Assembly (NCBI GenBank): GCA_014379345.1
Contig: JACMLY010000120.1
Span: 1 to 64,000 of the forward strand
Direction of reading: 5' to 3'
Origin: Chitinophagaceae bacterium
Lineage (GTDB): Bacteria; Bacteroidota; Bacteroidia; Chitinophagales; Chitinophagaceae
Length of the DNA: 64,000 nt
Part shown: piece after piece, positions 44,186 through 53,471 of the stretch
How the letters are laid out: every line of letters starts with the position of its first letter
How positions within the stretch are numbered: position 1 is the stretch's first letter
Position numbers and translations under genes: made by a program
Notes under the pieces: generated by a model
Told to the model about the DNA's origin: nothing
What the model saw: only the letters and a program-made list of their open reading frames with translations
Database searches by the model: none

Positions 44186-46762
44186 TCATGAGACAGATTT
44201 TTTCGATTTTTTTCTCTTGAACAATTTCTCTATTTCCACTGCAAGGAATACAGTAACAGAAGCGGCAATACAGATCAGCAATTCCTCGATACTTAAAGCC
44301 TGGGTTTTAAACAAATCATTGGCATAAGGTATGTAGATCACGCCCAGTTGCAGCAGGAACGTAAGCATGACCGCTCCCAGCAATGGCAGGTTTGAAAATA
44401 AGCCCTGACTAAACAAAGATTCTTTTTCACTCCGGATTGCAAGTACGTGACCGAGTTGTGTAAGTGACAATACGGTAAACACCATGGTTTGCCAATGCGC
44501 CTTTTCATGATGCGTGGCCCAGGCCTGTACACCCAATGTTACACCGGCCATCAGTAAGCCTACCCAAATTATATGAAAACCTGTTCCGGCAAAAAGGCTT
44601 TCGTTGCTTTTGCGGGGAGGGCGGTTCATAATGTCTTTCTCCTCTTTTTCGCCGGAAAGCGCGAGCCCCGGCAGGCCGTCTGTTACGAGATTGATCCAAA
44701 GAATATGAATAGGCAATAAAGGAATCGGCAGACCCAGAATCGGTGCCAGAAATATTGTCCAGATTTCAGCACCATTGCAGGTCATGATGTACTTCACAAA
44801 TTTTCGGATATTATCATAAATTCGACGACCTTCTTTAACGGCTTTTACAATCGTCGCAAAATTATCATCCAGCAAAATCATATGGGCTGCTTCTTTACTT
44901 ACGTCCGTTCCGTTAATGCCCATAGCGATGCCGATATTGGAGGTTTTCAAAGAAGGTGCATCGTTGACGCCATCTCCCGTCATTGCCACAAAATGTTCTT
45001 TTTTTTGAAGTGCTTTTACAATATTTAATTTTTGTTCGGGCGATACCCGCGCATAAACCCTTACCCGTTCTACTTTCGCAGCAAATACATCTTCAGGCAT
45101 AGCCTGCAATTCTTTTCCCGTCATTACCAGATCACTTTCGGTGAGTATTCCAATTTGCCTGGCGATAGCGGAGGCAGTGGCAGGATGATCGCCGGTGATC
45201 ATTACCGTGATGATGCCAGCGGTCTTACATTCTCCTATTGCCAGCTTGGCTTCCTCACGCGGTGGATCGATCATACCGGCGAGGCCGGCAAATTTCAGAT
45301 CGGTTTCAACCGTTTCTACGCTGACCTGTTCAGGTAACTTGTCTATTATTTTATATCCAAAGGCCAGCACACGAATACCGTTTTCTGCCATCGTATTCGC
45401 CTTTTGAAGAATCGCCTCTACAGGAATATCGCTTGATAAACTGTTAGTGATTGATTCAACGGCTCCTTTTGAAATGACCAAAAATCCATTTGCATGCCGG
45501 TGGATAGTAGTCATCGATTTTCTTTCTGAATCAAACGGAAGTTCACTTACTCTTGCCAGTTGCCGATGCAATTCTTTTAGTGCGCTGGTGGAATGTTTCT
45601 CAATGAAATGTTCAACCAGTGCTATTTCTGTTGGATCACCTTTCAGGCCGGCGTTATCGTTTTGTTGCACATCATTATTTAAAGCCATGGCCGTTTCCAA
45701 AACGGGTATATTATTGAAAACAGGCTCTGCTGAAGCATCGGGCTCCGCATCTATTAGCTTCATTTTATTTTGCGTCAGCGTACCCGTTTTATCCGAACAG
45801 ATATACGTAACCGATCCCAGTGTTTCAACAGCAGGTAATTTGCGGATGAGTGCATTTTTTTTGACCATTCGCCGCGCGCCGATCGCCAGTGCCACTGTTA
45901 TCAAAGCAGGCAACGCTTCGGGAATCGCGGCCACAGCAAGTGAAATGGAAAGCAATAACATTTTTAATGGTTCTTCATTGCGTAGCAATCCAACACCAAA
46001 TAATAACGCGCAGATGAAAAGGATGAGGTAAGAAAGTTTTTTGCCAAAGTCGCCCATTCTTTTTTGCAGGGGAGTAACTGTTTCATTTTGTTGTAGCATT
46101 TGGGCGATCTTTCCAATTTCAGTTTTCATGCCGGTTGCTACCACAATCCCTTTCGCACGGCCATTGGTTATCAGCGTGCTTTTATAAACCATATTAAAAC
46201 GGTCTCCAAGTGACAGATCTTCCTCGGCCAATGGCTGGTCTGTTTTATCCGCCGGCACGGATTCGCCCGTGAGTGCTGATTCGTCGATGCGTAGGCTATG
46301 CGCTTCAATCAGGCGGATATCTGCGGGGGCCACATTACCTGCCTCCAGGAGTACAAGATCGCCGGGAACAAGATTTTCTGATTCAATGGTAAAAGAACTT
46401 CCGTCGCGAACTACCTGCGCGTTGAGTGCGGCCATTTTTTTCAATGCTTCAATGGCTTTTTCCGCTCTGTACTCCTGAACAAAACCCACGATCGCATTCA
46501 ATAATACAATCACCAATATGATGATGGTATCCGTTAACTCACCTACCACTCCCGAAATAACCGCCGCCCCAATCAATACAAGGATCATAAAATCTTTGAA
46601 CTGGTTGATGAAGAAAAGCCATAACGGTTTTTTCTTTTTTCCTTCAAGAATATTGGGTCCGAATTCTTCCAGTTTTGATTTTGCTGTTTCCGCCGTTAAT
46701 CCCGCCGGAGAAGATCCCGTGAGCTCAAATACTTTCTCTATATTAAGCTGGTGAAAGTTCAT
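44186..46762 (-). CDS. P-type calcium-transporting ATPase
   Basis: An 858-residue P2-type cation pump of the inner membrane. Motifs in order: N-terminal cation_ATPase_N region, TGES (actuator loop), [19 protein letters not shown] (membrane helix M4 with ion-site Pro-Glu), [11 protein letters not shown] with the phosphorylated Asp near residue 322, and [12 protein letters not shown] (hinge). The C-terminal helices hold IWINLVTD-type residues ([16 protein letters not shown]), as in SERCA/PMCA-like bacterial pumps. The P-E-A-L-P motif supports calcium (or manganese) export. It is transcribed alone, with a -7 box 45 bp upstream. Confidence 0.93.
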   Translation of the reverse strand: MNFHQLNIEKVFELTGSSPAGLTAETAKSKLEEFGPNILEGKKKKPLWLFFINQFKDFMILVLIGAAVISGVVGELTDTIIILVIVLLNAIVGFVQEYRAEKAIEALKKMAALNAQVVRDGSSFTIESENLVPGDLVLLEAGNVAPADIRLIEAHSLRIDESALTGESVPADKTDQPLAEEDLSLGDRFNMVYKSTLITNGRAKGIVVATGMKTEIGKIAQMLQQNETVTPLQKRMGDFGKKLSYLILFICALLFGVGLLRNEEPLKMLLLSISLAVAAIPEALPALITVALAIGARRMVKKNALIRKLPAVETLGSVTYICSDKTGTLTQNKMKLIDAEPDASAEPVFNNIPVLETAMALNNDVQQNDNAGLKGDPTEIALVEHFIEKHSTSALKELHRQLARVSELPFDSERKSMTTIHRHANGFLVISKGAVESITNSLSSDIPVEAILQKANTMAENGIRVLAFGYKIIDKLPEQVSVETVETDLKFAGLAGMIDPPREEAKLAIGECKTAGIITVMITGDHPATASAIARQIGILTESDLVMTGKELQAMPEDVFAAKVERVRVYARVSPEQKLNIVKALQKKEHFVAMTGDGVNDAPSLKTSNIGIAMGINGTDVSKEAAHMILLDDNFATIVKAVKEGRRIYDNIRKFVKYIMTCNGAEIWTIFLAPILGLPIPLLPIHILWINLVTDGLPGLALSGEKEEKDIMNRPPRKSNESLFAGTGFHIIWVGLLMAGVTLGVQAWATHHEKAHWQTMVFTVLSLTQLGHVLAIRSEKESLFSQGLFSNLPLLGAVMLTFLLQLGVIYIPYANDLFKTQALSIEELLICIAASVTVFLAVEIEKLFKRKKSKKSVS

Positions 46763-46806
46763 GGTGATAGTTGAGAAAAATATGAAAGGAATTGATAAGC
46801 GTCGTA

Positions 46807-46814
46807 CAAAATTA
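46807..46814 (-). promoter_or_regulatory. -7 box of the ATPase gene
   Basis: On the minus strand the bases read TAATTTTG, an exact TAnnTTTG match. Transcription would begin near 46800 and give a leader of about 40 nt. No TTG lies at the usual upstream spacing. Confidence 0.45.
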
Positions 46815-47038
46815 AGTCAACGCTATTTTTATCTTTTGTAAGTTACTGCCTATTCATAATACTGTTGTTCAGGTTAGCTTTTTTTAATAGGATAAGGATG
46901 TGAAGTGGATAGATTTGTTGCAAACAAACGGAAGGCCTCCGGGTGTCTACGCATTATTCCAGCCTATGTTTACAAGGGCCAACTTTATTTGCCGGGCGAA
47001 AAGTATAAACAAAATAGGCTAAATGAGCGGGCGAACGT

Positions 47039-48625
47039 TCACCGGGATATTATTGATTTGTCAATATTTTCTTTATAGATCCTTTTTGGAATGTCGAGGT
47101 ATTTTTCATGAATGACCTCGCTCATGGTCTTTTGATACACCTTACTTTCTACCCATGAAATGATATCGAGATAAGCGAAAGCGCGGGTTTCGAAACGGTT
47201 TTTTTCAAGGTGTTTGATCTTGTTCAGAAAAAGTTCGAGTTCTTGCCTTAATTTATGCCTTGAAACATGAAAAGATCCTCGTAAAAAGCGGAACATCTCT
47301 TCTTCAATAACCGTAAGGTTTTCCATCTTCGACATAAAACGGTATACTGATTTTATCAAAGACTCCATGATACTGAAGTTCCCCATTTCATAGTGCGACA
47401 TAAGGTGGAGAAGTCTGGCATAACATTGAAGATCATACCTCAGATCTGTAGGGTCATTGATGATCTTCTGCATGTAATCGATACAGGTGGAATAATCTCC
47501 GCTGCCAAAATAAAGCATGCCGATCTTATAATTCAAAACCATGATCCTGTGCTTATCCAGGAATAAATTGTATTCATCCAGTTTTCCTTCGATATCAGGA
47601 ACAAGTAAAAGCCCTTTTTTGAAGGTGCCCAGCATAAAATGCTGATTGATCTTTGCACTGCTGATGTAGATAAAGGCCTGGATACGGAAACTATCATTTT
47701 CAACAACTCTTGGAGTTTTTGCAAATGCCTCAAATTGTTTTAATGTCATTTCAAACCGTTGATAGTTGCGTAGATCGAAATGTGCATTTAATAAATTATG
47801 CATTCCTTTTATAAAGTGGCCGGTCTCTACACGCTTCATCAATGGTTGATCATGGAAAAGATCCACCCATTTCTGTGAATACCTGTAATACATCAGGAAA
47901 TCCTGCCTGATAAAAGCATACCAGGAAAAACTTTGGTACAGGTATAGTCGTTCGTAAAACCCTGTTTGAGAAGAAGCGTCTGATGGCAGGTGATCCTGCA
48001 TGAATTTAATTACACCCGCTTCATCCTTTTCATTTCTTGCATGCCCGTTTTTAATATACCAACTGTATAATCGAAGTGCCAGGTTTGAGAGCCTGGCCAC
48101 CATATCTATATGCTGGTTTACCTCATTGGCCTCCACAGATAAACGTTCTGCCCGGTCCTGTATACTTTTCGTAATATGAAGCGCCTCGATTCTTTTTTCG
48201 AGAGCAATTACCTGAATCAAAAAATTAAACTTGTTATTAGCCTTAGCAGTTTCTTTCGCCCGGTCGAGTATTTTCAGGCTCTGAAAAAACAAACCCTTCT
48301 TATAGAGGATATGCGCATAATCGAGTTGCTCATTCAATTGCAGGTCTATGCTTTCTGCACTTTTCAGCAATCGTAAACTGGCCAGCACCTGGCGGTACAA
48401 ATGTATTTTAAGATTCGAAAGCTGCGGCTTACCTGTTCCAGGCAATTTTTTTAAAAGTAACTTTTCATCATACTCTTTCATTTTGTCCAATGCATCAAAC
48501 AACTGAACAATTTTCAGATTCTCCTTTGCAGAACTCCGGTTGATATAAAGTTTAAAATGCCTTTTTTCGGATTTCTCCAAAGAATGAATTAATTGGAAAA
48601 CAGAATCTGAAAATCGATTGGACAT
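47039..48625 (-). CDS. hypothetical alpha-helical repeat protein
   Basis: A 528-residue protein that I do not recognise. It is almost wholly alpha-helical by composition and shows degenerate TPR-like pairs (for example YAHILYKKGLFFQSLKILDRAKE and GMLYFGSGDYSTCIDYMQKI). It has no signal peptide or membrane helix, and the opening SVFQLIHSLEKSEKRHFKLYI is charged. A binding scaffold role is likely from the fold type only. It is transcribed alone. A CGACAACGTTTG motif (minus strand, 48666-48677) lies about 40 bp before the start. Confidence 0.6.
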   Translation of the reverse strand: MSNRFSDSVFQLIHSLEKSEKRHFKLYINRSSAKENLKIVQLFDALDKMKEYDEKLLLKKLPGTGKPQLSNLKIHLYRQVLASLRLLKSAESIDLQLNEQLDYAHILYKKGLFFQSLKILDRAKETAKANNKFNFLIQVIALEKRIEALHITKSIQDRAERLSVEANEVNQHIDMVARLSNLALRLYSWYIKNGHARNEKDEAGVIKFMQDHLPSDASSQTGFYERLYLYQSFSWYAFIRQDFLMYYRYSQKWVDLFHDQPLMKRVETGHFIKGMHNLLNAHFDLRNYQRFEMTLKQFEAFAKTPRVVENDSFRIQAFIYISSAKINQHFMLGTFKKGLLLVPDIEGKLDEYNLFLDKHRIMVLNYKIGMLYFGSGDYSTCIDYMQKIINDPTDLRYDLQCYARLLHLMSHYEMGNFSIMESLIKSVYRFMSKMENLTVIEEEMFRFLRGSFHVSRHKLRQELELFLNKIKHLEKNRFETRAFAYLDIISWVESKVYQKTMSEVIHEKYLDIPKRIYKENIDKSIISR

Positions 48626-48697
48626 AATGTAAAAATTCGCTTCAAACCCAATATAGTGAAAGGTTTACAAACGTTGTCGCCTGTTTGGCATAATGAT

Positions 48698-48745
48698 TTC
48701 CCTTCTTATTTGATAAAAAGGGAATCAAGAAGCGTCCTATATTTG
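48698..48745 (+). promoter_or_regulatory. promoter with dyad for the candidate small RNA
   Basis: TATATTTG at 48738-48745 is an exact -7 box. Upstream, a 27-nt dyad (48698-48724; half TTCCCTTCTTAT) has 12 of 13 positions paired, counting one wobble, and contains TTTG (48709-48712) in its centre, a possible -33 element 25 bp away. A repressor or activator bound to the dyad would cover the promoter. Confidence 0.55.
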
Positions 48746-48751
48746 CTTTAG

Positions 48752-48911
48752 AGAATGAGATTAATAAAATATGGCAGGCAATCGTTGAAGCAAGGGATCG
48801 TTAGAGGCTCATTCGAAAGCTGAGAAATCAGCAACAAAGCAACATCTCAACTTTTTTCATATGGCAAGCAATCGTTAGAGGCCGTCCTGTTCTCAGGAGG
48901 GCTTTTCTTTT
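48752..48911 (+). ncRNA. candidate small regulatory RNA, about 160 nt
   Basis: No open frame fits here, yet the span has a promoter, structure and terminator. It has a 7-bp long-range stem, GAATGAG (48753-48759) with CTCATTC (48808-48814), and a GNRA-type hairpin GCTGA GAAA TCAGC (48819-48832). An 18-nt word ATATGGCAnGCAATCGTT occurs at 48769-48786 and again at 48860-48877, and CGTTAGAGGC recurs at 48799-48808 and 48873-48882. It lies on the strand opposite its two neighbours. It does not match tmRNA, RNase P or SRP RNA as far as I can tell; a 6S-like RNA is possible. Confidence 0.5.
48881..48911 (+). terminator. terminator of the candidate small RNA
   Basis: GCCGTCCTG TTCT CAGGAGGGC (48881-48902) forms an 8-pair stem with one mismatch and a 4-nt loop, followed by TTTTCTTTT. 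This is a typical intrinsic terminator reading on the plus strand, where no protein-coding gene ends, which supports a noncoding transcript. Confidence 0.7.
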
Positions 48912-49096
48912 GTGAAGATATACATGTAATCAGGAAAACCAAAAAAAATTTCCTTTTTTTATTGTTTGGGTCATAGTTCGCTACCTTTTTTACAACATTC
49001 TCCCTTCTTGTCTGAAACCCGTCCCTTTTATTTAATCATTCCGCTTACATTAAAAAATCAGGCTTGCAGCTTTCGCTCTTTTGAGGATTTTTTTAA

Positions 49097-50077
49097 TTAT
49101 TTCTTTTTTGTAAAAACTTCCATCAGTCGCATTGTTTCGACACCTTCTTCAGCAGAACAGGGATTTGGTCCTACACCCATAAAATATTTTACCACGCTAT
49201 CAATCATCGGCTGCTGAACATGTTCAAGGAGTTCAAACCTGAATATTTCCGTTTCGTTTTTTTTTGTAAGCAATATTTCCTGTTGTTTAAAAACGCTGAA
49301 CCGGATACTTCCCTCAGAGCCAATGATTTCACAGTCATCACATTCTTCTTCAGCCGGCACTGTAAAACACCATATCCCGTTGAATACGATCCCATTTTCA
49401 AAACGAATAAAGCCGGTGACCAGGTCATCTGCCTGATACAAGTTCCCTTGCTTAAGGCTGATCCCGGCTGCTTCAAGAGGTGTTCCGAAAAAGTGTAGCA
49501 TGAGGTCTAGCTGGTGAGGAGCAAGGTCGTGGAATAACCCTCCGCCGGCGATTTTTGGATCTACACGCCAGTTTGTTTCAGTCTGCGCAATCAGTCCGGG
49601 TTGAGTGCCCTGGAATAATTTAAGATTTACCAGGCGTACATTTCCAATAGCATCGGCATCGATCAGCGATTTGATTTTTTTGAAAAGCTGCTGTTGCCTC
49701 CGGTAATGGGCTATTGATAATTTTGTGCCCTCCTGGTATGACGCGGTCATCATCTTTTCAGCAGAAGCTGTGTTAACCGACATGGGCTTTTCAACATATA
49801 CTGGTTTGCGGGCTTTTAGCGCAAGTATTGTATATTCTTCATGATAAAGCGGGGGTGTTGCCACATAGATCGCATTCACTTCCACATCATCAATTAATTC
49901 CTGTGCATTATTGTACCATTTTGAAATACCATGGCGCTGCGCATAATTCTTCGCTTTTTCCCGATCCCGTCGCATAACGGCAACCAGGCGTGAATGAGGA
50001 ACCTTATTGAATGCCGGCCCGCTTTTTTTCTCTGTTACATCCCCACAACCGATAATACCCCATTGAACTGTTTCCAT
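49097..50077 (-). CDS. Gfo/Idh/MocA-family oxidoreductase
   Basis: A 326-residue NAD(P)-dependent dehydrogenase. Residues 1-120 are the Rossmann domain (WGIIGCGDVTEKKSGPA, with EKP at VYVEKPMSVN as the catalytic-lysine motif of the family). Residues 130-320 are the beta-sheet substrate domain, with LFHDLAPHQLDLMLHFFG, the place of the family's catalytic histidine. It should oxidise or reduce a sugar or sugar acid, and the nearby uronate genes suggest a uronic-acid or inositol-like substrate. It diverges from uxaA, and a -7 box (minus 50178-50171) lies 94 bp upstream. Specificity is open. Confidence 0.85.
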   Translation of the reverse strand: METVQWGIIGCGDVTEKKSGPAFNKVPHSRLVAVMRRDREKAKNYAQRHGISKWYNNAQELIDDVEVNAIYVATPPLYHEEYTILALKARKPVYVEKPMSVNTASAEKMMTASYQEGTKLSIAHYRRQQQLFKKIKSLIDADAIGNVRLVNLKLFQGTQPGLIAQTETNWRVDPKIAGGGLFHDLAPHQLDLMLHFFGTPLEAAGISLKQGNLYQADDLVTGFIRFENGIVFNGIWCFTVPAEEECDDCEIIGSEGSIRFSVFKQQEILLTKKNETEIFRFELLEHVQQPMIDSVVKYFMGVGPNPCSAEEGVETMRLMEVFTKKK

Positions 50078-50170
50078 ACCTTAGTGACCTTTAAATTTGA
50101 TTTGAAGTGGGATTGTAAAAGCCCGACTAAGATAATAATGATAACATTACGTTGACAGTCCTGCATCCAA

Positions 50171-50178
50171 CAAAATTA
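50171..50178 (-). promoter_or_regulatory. -7 box of the Gfo/Idh gene
   Basis: On the minus strand the bases read TAATTTTG, an exact TAnnTTTG. The predicted start is near 50164, giving a leader of about 87 nt. Confidence 0.45.
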
Positions 50179-50219
50179 TCAATGCATTAATAGTGGGAAA
50201 GACGGGATAACCGGCCTAT

Positions 50220-50229
50220 CGAAAACGTT
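50220..50229. promoter_or_regulatory. candidate uronate operator CGAAAACGTT
   Basis: CGAAAACGTT matches CGAnAACGTT, also found upstream of kduI (52113-52122) and eda (59104-59113). It lies about 46 bp before the uxaA -7 box. A LacI-family-type operator is the likely reading, inferred from repetition. Confidence 0.4.
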
Positions 50230-50274
50230 CCCTCAAATTTAACTATAAGACTTCCCTGATTGGGATAGTTGGGT

Positions 50275-50282
50275 TAATTTTG
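50275..50282 (+). promoter_or_regulatory. -7 box of uxaA
   Basis: TAATTTTG is an exact TAnnTTTG match, 62 bp before the uxaA ATG. No TTG at the normal -33 spacing is seen. Confidence 0.5.
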
Positions 50283-50343
50283 CAGTCAGTGAACTTTAAA
50301 TCCTAGTTTTATTCTAACGGCAGATAATCATTTATTATTTTTT

Positions 50344-52002
50344 ATGCAGCCATCCAACACGTATTTACAAATACATCCACAAGATAATGCAATCGTTGCG
50401 TTGCAGGATTTACCGAAAGGGAGCACTATCAAACTGAACGGCGATGTGTTTACCCTTGCAGACAATATTGCAGCAAAGCATAAATTTTCTCTTCATTCTC
50501 TAAATGCCGGCGATGATATTTACATGTATGGCGTATTGGTCGGCAAGGCCAATGAAACAATTTCACAAGGTGCCCCTATTACAATAAAAAATATTCATCA
50601 TGCTACCAATGAGTTTCAACTAGGCGAAAGGAGGTCAAACTGGAACAAGCCTGATGTTTCAAAATGGAAGAACAAAACCTTTATGGGCTTCCATCGTGAA
50701 GATGGCTCAGTGGGTACGGCAAATTATTGGATCGTCATTCCGCTTGTATTTTGTGAGAACCGCAATATTGAAGTGCTGAAAGAAGCCCTTGTAGATAACC
50801 TCGGATATAGCAAACCGAAGGCTTTCCAAACAGATGTGGAAGGCCTGATCAATATGTATCAGTCTGGTCGATCTGAAGATCAAATACTGAATGCAGATTT
50901 CCAGGACGTGTACACAGAAAAAGGAAATCAAAAAATTTTTCCAAATATCGATGGAATAAAATTTCTGTCGCATAGCATGGGCTGTGGCGGTACCAAGTCA
51001 GATGCGCAAACTTTATGCGGGTTACTGGCAGGGTATATTACACATCCAAATGTTGCTGGTGCAACCGTGTTAAGCCTGGGCTGCCAGAATGCACAGGCAA
51101 GTATTCTTCAACAGGAAATAAGCAAGCGGGATGCTAATTTTAAGAAGCCGATTGTTTTGCTGGAACAACAAAAAGAAGGTACGGAAAGCCAGCTTTTAAA
51201 AAAAGCCATTAAACAAACTTTTGTAGGATTAATAGAAGCAAATAAACAGGAGCGTAAGCCCGCACCATTGTCAAAATTATGTGTCGGGCTTGAATGCGGA
51301 GGATCAGATGGATTTTCCGGCATTTCGGCTAATCCGGCGCTCGGAGCATTTTCTGATCGCCTTGTTGCATTGAATGGATCGGTGATCTTATCTGAATTTC
51401 CCGAACTGTGTGGTGTAGAACAGGAGCTCAGCGACCGTTGCGAGGATGAGTCAATGGCTCTTCGTTTCATGAACCTGATGCGAACCTATAATACTCGTGC
51501 TGAACAGGCGGGGTCTGGTTTTTATGCCAATCCCTCGCCTGGAAATATAAAGGATGGGCTGATCACGGATGCTATCAAATCAGCAGGCGCTGCAAAAAAA
51601 GGTGGAACATCGCCTGTTACTGATGTTCTTGATTACCCCGAAAAAGTCAGCAGACCAGGACTTAACCTGCTTTGTACGCCTGGCAATGATGTAGAAAGCA
51701 CCACGGCCGAAGTAGGATCGGGAGCAAATATTGTTCTTTTTACCACAGGACTTGGCACACCCACTGGCAATCCCATTGTGCCGGTTGTTAAGTTATCTTC
51801 CAACACGAAGACTTTTTCCAAAATGCCCGATATCCTTGACATCAATTGCGGAACAATCATTGAAGGGTCAGAAACGATTGAACAGGCTGCGGAAAGGATC
51901 CTTGATTATGTCATTGACGTGGCCAGCGGAGTTATTCAGCCGAAGGCGGTAATAATGGGACAGGATGATTTTATTCCCTGGAGAAGGGGGGTATCGTTAT
52001 AA
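50344..52002 (+). CDS. uxaA: altronate dehydratase
   Basis: A 552-residue UxaA-type enzyme that should dehydrate D-altronate to 2-dehydro-3-deoxy-D-gluconate, the galacturonate branch. The N-terminal SAF-like domain (about residues 1-100; TYLQIHPQDNAIVALQDLPKG) and the large C-terminal catalytic part (MGCGGTKSDAQ, CGGSDGFSGISANPALG, DINCGTIIEGSE) are in order, and the length fits. Galactarate dehydratase is the closest alternative, but the neighbours favour UxaA. The altronate itself should come from tagaturonate by a reductase that I do not see as a separate UxaB here; the SDR at 53472 is assigned to mannonate. An iron or manganese cofactor is usual. Confidence 0.92.
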   Translation: MQPSNTYLQIHPQDNAIVALQDLPKGSTIKLNGDVFTLADNIAAKHKFSLHSLNAGDDIYMYGVLVGKANETISQGAPITIKNIHHATNEFQLGERRSNWNKPDVSKWKNKTFMGFHREDGSVGTANYWIVIPLVFCENRNIEVLKEALVDNLGYSKPKAFQTDVEGLINMYQSGRSEDQILNADFQDVYTEKGNQKIFPNIDGIKFLSHSMGCGGTKSDAQTLCGLLAGYITHPNVAGATVLSLGCQNAQASILQQEISKRDANFKKPIVLLEQQKEGTESQLLKKAIKQTFVGLIEANKQERKPAPLSKLCVGLECGGSDGFSGISANPALGAFSDRLVALNGSVILSEFPELCGVEQELSDRCEDESMALRFMNLMRTYNTRAEQAGSGFYANPSPGNIKDGLITDAIKSAGAAKKGGTSPVTDVLDYPEKVSRPGLNLLCTPGNDVESTTAEVGSGANIVLFTTGLGTPTGNPIVPVVKLSSNTKTFSKMPDILDINCGTIIEGSETIEQAAERILDYVIDVASGVIQPKAVIMGQDDFIPWRRGVSL

Positions 52003-52520
52003 ACAGCAGGTATTTTCATATGTCGGTTCATCAACAAGCCTTCCACAAAAATTTCATCAACTTTCTATTCAGGCGGATAATTCAATATCCTTTTCAATAA
52101 AGGCAAGTAAGCCGACAACGTTTGCGTAAAAATAAATACATCCTTTCTTATTTAGATCGATAAAATTTTTCAATTTGTTGGCCTGTTTAAGGAATTTCAG
52201 CAACAGAACCTGAATAATTTTACAGTTTCTAATAACCTGTAGTATAACCTCCTTTTCGAATTAACCATCTTAAAAATTAATTTGATAAATGCTGGCTTTG
52301 TAATTGATCTTTGAGTTAAAATAAGATAGAGATTGGTTAAGTTTATATGGGTTAAGGAGTACATTTTTTTACTTTCATGCCCATTAAAAAAATCTCCGTG
52401 CTGATATTTTGAAACGATATGGTAATAATAAATACATGTGAACAAGAATATGTAACCATTTGTAGTTTGAAAATCCATGGCTATTTAATTTCTTATCAGG
52501 TTTCGGGCAAATAATTTTAT
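52003..52520. other. uxaA-kduI gap with a candidate operator
   Basis: This 518-bp AT-rich gap has no gene. It holds CCGACAACGTTTGCGT at 52112-52127, a LacI-type 16-mer close to the PurR-box shape (13 of 16 positions). The same motif stands before eda. Short open frames on the minus strand are not credible. The long distance (394 bp) to kduI is unusual and suggests a long leader or an unseen small RNA. Confidence 0.45.
52112..52127. promoter_or_regulatory. candidate operator upstream of kduI
   Basis: CCGACAACGTTTGCGT. The same 16-mer with one base changed (CCGATAACGTTTGCGT) lies upstream of eda. Halves are imperfect mirrors around CG. Part of it, AACGTTTG, is also one mismatch from a TAnnTTTG -7 box, which is an alternative reading. 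Confidence 0.45.
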
Positions 52521-53351
52521 ATGAAGATTTTACATAGCGTACATCCGGATGATTTCAGAAAGTATGATACTTCAGCGATCAGGAAACATTTTTTACTTGA
52601 AGACCTGGGTCAGGATAATAAGTCGAATTTTGTATACACTCATTACGACAGAATGGTGGCAGGGATTGTGAAGCCAGGCGTTCAGCCGCTTGCCCTGGAT
52701 AATCACGATAATCTTCGATCCGATTATTTTCTGGAAAGACGTGAAATGGGGATCATTAATGTTGGTGGTGATGGCGAAGTCATTGTGGACGGAAATTTTT
52801 TTTTACTACAAAAGCTGGATTGTTTATACCTGGGTAAGGGAGTTAAAAAAGTGGAGCTTACCAGTAAACTGGCCCAGCAACCCGCTGTGCTTTTCGTGTT
52901 GTCTGCACCTGCTCATACAAGTTTTCCTACTACGCTCATGAATAGTGATTCATCAACTAAAGTTGACCTGGGTACTTCACAAACCGCTAATCGTCGAACC
53001 ATTTACAAGTACATTCATAAGGATGGTATTCAAAGTTGCCAGCTTGTAATGGGGCTTACGATTTTGCATGCCGGCAGCGTGTGGAATACGATGCCCGCTC
53101 ATACGCATGACAGGCGCATGGAGGTTTATTTTTATTTTGATATGGCATCTGATCAACGGGTATTTCACTATATGGGTGAGCCAACAGAAACAAGACATAT
53201 TCTTATCGGCAATCATGAAGCGGTTGTTTCGCCACCATGGAGTATTCATTCCGGGAGCGGTACGAGCAATTACAGTTTTATTTGGGGAATGGCCGGGGAG
53301 AACATGGAGTTTACCGATATGGATGCTGTTCAAATAAAAGATTTGCGTTAA
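52521..53351 (+). CDS. kduI: 5-dehydro-4-deoxy-D-glucuronate isomerase
   Basis: A 276-residue cupin-fold isomerase, two residues shorter than E. coli KduI. The zinc ligands are visible at His194, His196 and Glu201 (HTHDRRMEVYFYF) and His243 (WSIHSGSG), the same spacing as in E. coli. It converts the unsaturated-uronate product 5-dehydro-4-deoxy-glucuronate into 3-deoxy-2,5-diketo-gluconate, so the organism can use oligogalacturonates cut by lyases. It lies upstream of the SDR at 53472, 120 bp apart. Confidence 0.95.
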   Translation: MKILHSVHPDDFRKYDTSAIRKHFLLEDLGQDNKSNFVYTHYDRMVAGIVKPGVQPLALDNHDNLRSDYFLERREMGIINVGGDGEVIVDGNFFLLQKLDCLYLGKGVKKVELTSKLAQQPAVLFVLSAPAHTSFPTTLMNSDSSTKVDLGTSQTANRRTIYKYIHKDGIQSCQLVMGLTILHAGSVWNTMPAHTHDRRMEVYFYFDMASDQRVFHYMGEPTETRHILIGNHEAVVSPPWSIHSGSGTSNYSFIWGMAGENMEFTDMDAVQIKDLR

Positions 53352-53471
53352 AAAAAACAGGCTCAAAACCTGTTAAGCGTTTGACCGGGTAATTAGAAAT
53401 GTGATCTCAGCCCAAAGCCGGCATCGCAGGCGGGTAATTTGGTAACTCATCTATTTAAAACAACCTCCAGC

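Noticed and set aside
45447..46031. A 194-residue plus-strand frame opposite the P-type ATPase
   Set aside because: It is the antisense of a well-conserved gene and has no family-like motif.
52197..52478. A 93-residue minus-strand frame in the uxaA-kduI gap
   Set aside because: Very AT-rich and low in complexity, Cys/Tyr-biased, no ribosome site and no family signal.
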